Positions 5,761-8,214 of a DNA stretch of 8,214 nt are shown here, one piece after another (the first letter of the stretch is position 1; every line of letters starts with the position of its first letter). Both the position numbers and the translations under genes were made by a program. Under the pieces are notes generated by a model, which was not told where the DNA came from, did no database searches, and saw only the letters and a program-made list of their open reading frames with translations. This DNA is from an uncultured Eubacteriales bacterium (GTDB taxonomy: Bacteria; Bacillota; Clostridia; Oscillospirales; Oscillospiraceae). Where the stretch lies: contig USIZ01000050.1 of the NCBI GenBank assembly GCA_900554855.1, forward strand, positions 1 through 8,214. Reading direction: 5' to 3'.

Positions 5761-6933
5761 ATGAATTACGCAGAGGAATCTCTGAAGAAGCACTATGAAT
5801 GGCGGGGCAAGCTGTCCATCACCCCGAAAATGCACGTCAATACCAAGGAAGATCTGTCGCTGGCCTATACCCCCGGCGTGGCCCAGCCCTGCCTGGAGAT
5901 CCAGAAAGATCCCAGCAAGAGCTATGAACTGACCGGCCGCTGGAATACCGTGGCCGTGGTCACCGACGGCACCGCCGTCCTCGGTCTGGGCGACATCGGC
6001 CCGGAGGCCGGCATGCCCGTCATGGAGGGCAAGTGCGTGCTCTTCAAGGAGTTCGGCGGCGTGGACGCCATTCCGCTGTGCATCAGGAGCAAAGACGTGG
6101 ACGAGATCGTCCGCACCTGCTACCTGCTCTCCGGCAGCTTCGGCGGCATCAATCTGGAGGACATCTCCGCGCCCCGCTGCTTTGAGGTGGAGCGCCGTCT
6201 GAAGGAGATCTGCGACATCCCCGTGTTCCACGACGATCAGCACGGCACCGCCGTGGTGGTGCTGGCCGCCCTGACCAACGCGCTGAAGGTGGTGGGCAAA
6301 AAGATCGAGGACGTGAAGATGGTGTCCTGCGGCGCGGGTGCGGCCGGCATCGCCATCATGAAGCTGCTCATGGCCCGGGGGCTCAAAAACGTCATCATGT
6401 GCGACAAACAGGGCGCAATCTACGACGGCATGGAGGGCCTGACGCCCGCCCAGGCCGAGATGGCCAAGGTGACGAATCCGGAAAAGCGCAAAGGTACGCT
6501 GGCCGAGATGCTGGTGGGCGCGGATGTGTTCCTCGGCGTCAGCGCCCCCGGCCTTGTGACGCCGGAGATGGTCAAGACCATGGCGCCGGGCGCCATCCTG
6601 TTTCCCATGGCCAACCCCACCCCCGAGATCATGCCCGATCTGGCCAAGGAGGCAGGTGCCGCCGTGGTGGGCACCGGCCGCAGCGATTTCCCCAACCAGA
6701 TCAACAACGTCTCCGCATTCCCGGGCATCTTCCGCGGTGCGCTGGACGTGCGCGCCAGCGACATCAATGACGAGATGAAGATCGCCGCCGCCGAGGCGCT
6801 GGCCGGTCTGGTCAGCGAGGAGGAGCTGAACGCCGAGTACATCATGCCCTACGCCTTCGACGCGCGCATCTGCCCCGCCGTGGCAAAGGCAGTTGCCGAA
6901 GCAGCGAGAAAATCCGGCGTGGCAAGAACCTAA
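5761..6933 (+). CDS. Malic enzyme, short bacterial NAD(P)-dependent type
   Basis: It oxidatively decarboxylates malate to pyruvate and CO2, reducing NAD or NADP, with Mg or Mn, in the cytoplasm. The 390 residues match the compact prokaryotic form without a phosphotransacetylase fusion. Visible motifs are AYTPGV with the catalytic tyrosine Y36, EGKCVLFKEFGGVDA with the conserved lysine K91, the metal ligands in NLEDISAPRCF (E132, D133) and FHDDQHGT (D158), the nucleotide-binding GAGAAG (191-196), the aspartate D215 after the second strand, FPMANPTPE (N285) and GRSDFPNQINN (306-316). D215 at the usual cofactor-selecting place hints at NAD, but this is not certain. The ATG has GGAGG 9 bases upstream and a strong promoter. 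The rlmD-type gene follows 167 bases later on the same strand and may be co-transcribed. Confidence 0.95.
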   Translation: MNYAEESLKKHYEWRGKLSITPKMHVNTKEDLSLAYTPGVAQPCLEIQKDPSKSYELTGRWNTVAVVTDGTAVLGLGDIGPEAGMPVMEGKCVLFKEFGGVDAIPLCIRSKDVDEIVRTCYLLSGSFGGINLEDISAPRCFEVERRLKEICDIPVFHDDQHGTAVVVLAALTNALKVVGKKIEDVKMVSCGAGAAGIAIMKLLMARGLKNVIMCDKQGAIYDGMEGLTPAQAEMAKVTNPEKRKGTLAEMLVGADVFLGVSAPGLVTPEMVKTMAPGAILFPMANPTPEIMPDLAKEAGAAVVGTGRSDFPNQINNVSAFPGIFRGALDVRASDINDEMKIAAAEALAGLVSEEELNAEYIMPYAFDARICPAVAKAVAEAARKSGVART

Positions 6934-6963
6934 AAAGGAAGCGGCAGATACGCGCATCGAATC

Positions 6964-7051
6964 GGCGCTTCTGCGCCGCGCGCATTGCGCGTGACAAGCG
7001 TTTTGCCGTCGGCAAAACCTTGGACCCAAGGGAATTCATTTCCCGCGGGTC
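6964..7051. other. Cluster of four hairpins between the malic enzyme and methyltransferase genes
   Basis: In order, the stems are CGGCGC/GCGCCG (6963-6978), CGCGC/GCGCG (6979-6991), GTTTTGCC/GGCAAAAC (7000-7018), and a two-part stem GACCC (7023-7027)/GGGTC (7047-7051) with GGGAA (7030-7034)/TTCCC (7040-7044) inside. None has a U-tract, so this is not a standard terminator. It could be a repeat element or a structured linker in a shared message. I see no clear promoter in the 167-base gap. Confidence 0.5.
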
Positions 7052-7100
7052 GGTGCAACAGAGCACAGGGAGAACAACCCGCGAAACGGAGGAATTGGGC

Positions 7101-8214
7101 ATGGCAAAACCCCAGAAAAACCAGATATTTGACCTCACGATCGACAACTACTCCAGCGAGGGCGACGGCATTGCTCGGCTGGACGGCATGGCCGTCTTTG
7201 TCAAGGGTGCGCTCCGGGGAGAGCGCTGCCGGGTAAAGCTGCTGAAGGTGGGCAAGACCGCCGCCTGGGGCCGGGTGGAGCAGGTGGTCACCCCCTCCCC
7301 CGCCCGGATCAAGCCGGACTGCCCTCACTTTCCAAAATGCGGCGGCTGTGCGCTGCGGCACATGAGCTATGCCGAGGAGCTGGAGTTCAAGCGTCAGCGG
7401 GTGGAGGACGCTCTGCGCCGCATCGGCGGCCTCGACCTCAGCGTGGACGTGATCCACGGCGCCGAAGCGCCGGAGTGCTACCGCAACAAGGCTCAGTTTC
7501 CGGTGTCCGATCGGAGCGGCAGGCTGAGCATCGGCTTCTTCCGCGCCCGGAGCCATGACGTCATTGATGTGGAGCGTTGTCTGCTCCAGCGCCCGGAGGC
7601 GGACGCGGCAGCCCGGGCGGTCAAGGGCTGGATGGAGCGCTTCAAGGTTCCCGCCTACGACGAGCTTACCCACAAGGGGCTGGTGCGCCATGTCTATGTG
7701 CGCACCAATCGAAACGGCGAATCGCTGGTGTGCCTGATCTGCAACGGCACAAAGCTCCCCCACCTGAACGCCCTGATCGACGCGCTTCAGGTGGCGGTGC
7801 CCGGTATGGTGGGGCTGGTGCTCAGCATCAACAGGGAGAAAACCAACGTCATTCTGGGCAAAAACTATCAGACGCTCTGGGGTCAGGACTTTCTCTACGA
7901 CACCCTGTGCGGCCTGACCTTCAAACTCAGCGTGCCCTCCTTCTTTCAGGTCAACCCGATGCAGACCGAGGTGCTCTACCGCAAGGCGGCGGAGTTTGCC
8001 GGTCTGACCGGGGACGAGACCGTCGTAGACCTCTACTGCGGCACCGGCACCATCTCACTGGTGCTGGCCGAGCAGGCCAGACAGGTCATCGGCGCGGAGA
8101 TCGTCCCCTCCGCCATTGAGGATGCCAAAGAAAACGCCGCACGCAACGGCCTTGCCAACACGGAGTTCATCTGCGCCGACGCCAAAGAGGCCGCCGCCGA
8201 GCTGGTGCGCCGGG
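7101..8214 (+). CDS. rlmD: 23S rRNA (uracil-5-)-methyltransferase, RlmD/RumA type (3' end cut)
   Basis: It adds a methyl group from S-adenosylmethionine to C5 of a uridine in 23S rRNA (U1939 in E. coli numbering; Firmicutes relatives may also modify U747). The first 371 codons are present. A TRAM RNA-binding domain covers about residues 8-64. The iron-sulfur cluster ligands follow as C74, C80 and C83 (C-x5-C-x2-C) with the fourth, C160, in VERCLL. FFQVN (281-285) and the methyl-donor loop VVDLYCGTGT (308-317) mark the catalytic domain. The catalytic cysteine and the DPPR motif normally lie further on and are beyond the window, so activity cannot be judged. The ATG has GGAGG (7088-7092) 8 bases upstream. 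Clostridia often have several paralogues of this family, so the exact target base is uncertain. Confidence 0.92.
   Translation, partial: MAKPQKNQIFDLTIDNYSSEGDGIARLDGMAVFVKGALRGERCRVKLLKVGKTAAWGRVEQVVTPSPARIKPDCPHFPKCGGCALRHMSYAEELEFKRQRVEDALRRIGGLDLSVDVIHGAEAPECYRNKAQFPVSDRSGRLSIGFFRARSHDVIDVERCLLQRPEADAAARAVKGWMERFKVPAYDELTHKGLVRHVYVRTNRNGESLVCLICNGTKLPHLNALIDALQVAVPGMVGLVLSINREKTNVILGKNYQTLWGQDFLYDTLCGLTFKLSVPSFFQVNPMQTEVLYRKAAEFAGLTGDETVVDLYCGTGTISLVLAEQARQVIGAEIVPSAIEDAKENAARNGLANTEFICADAKEAAAELVRR

Noticed and set aside
5653..7763. Minus-strand open frames (458 and 277 codons) opposite the malic enzyme and methyltransferase genes
   Set aside because: Antisense shadows of two well-supported plus-strand genes. 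They are rich in His, Ala, Gly and Asp, as expected for reverse reading of GC-rich codons.

Overview
The window looks like ordinary chromosome from a GC-rich gut-type Clostridium relative (Firmicutes, Clostridia, probably Oscillospiraceae or a neighbouring family). This placement rests on the gene families, on strong GGAGG-type ribosome binding sites with sigma-A promoters in AT-rich gaps, and on a double-hairpin intergenic repeat (about 3864-3918) of a type I remember as common in these bacteria. It is an inference, since no rRNA or other marker gene is present.

Layout from left to right. Positions 1-54 (minus) hold the first 18 codons of a gene that leaves the window, probably a secreted or membrane-attached protein. 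Positions 55-505 have no convincing gene. They carry an AT-rich leader, a minus-strand terminator, an 18-bp palindrome on a possible minus-strand promoter, and the mreB terminator. Positions 506-1537 (minus) are mreB as a single-gene unit with its own promoter and terminator. Positions 1538-1890 hold the mreB promoter and a run of hairpins that end the next unit. Positions 1891-5029 (minus) look like one serine-biosynthesis transcription unit in the order serC, a zinc-ribbon membrane protein gene, serA, driven by a good promoter at 5094-5122 with two palindromes upstream. Positions 5323-5604 (minus) encode a small protein with a C-terminal membrane segment, followed by a strong bidirectional terminator. 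Positions 5761-6933 (plus) encode a malic enzyme behind a near-consensus promoter. After a hairpin-rich gap, positions 7101-8214 (plus) hold the first 371 codons of an RlmD-type 23S rRNA uracil-5 methyltransferase, cut by the window end.

Working together: SerA oxidises 3-phosphoglycerate and SerC transaminates the product to phosphoserine, so two of the three serine steps are here; the phosphatase is not. The malic enzyme links malate to pyruvate. MreB organises side-wall growth, and RlmD modifies 23S rRNA. The zinc-ribbon gene between serC and serA and the small membrane gene have no function I can assign.

I found no phage, CRISPR, transposase, toxin-antitoxin or defence system, and no clearly new multi-gene system. 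What merits a second look is mostly non-coding: paired palindromes before serC, a palindrome-promoter-terminator arrangement at 261-363, and two unusually structured gaps. The zinc-ribbon gene inside the serine operon and the small C-terminally anchored protein are also of interest.
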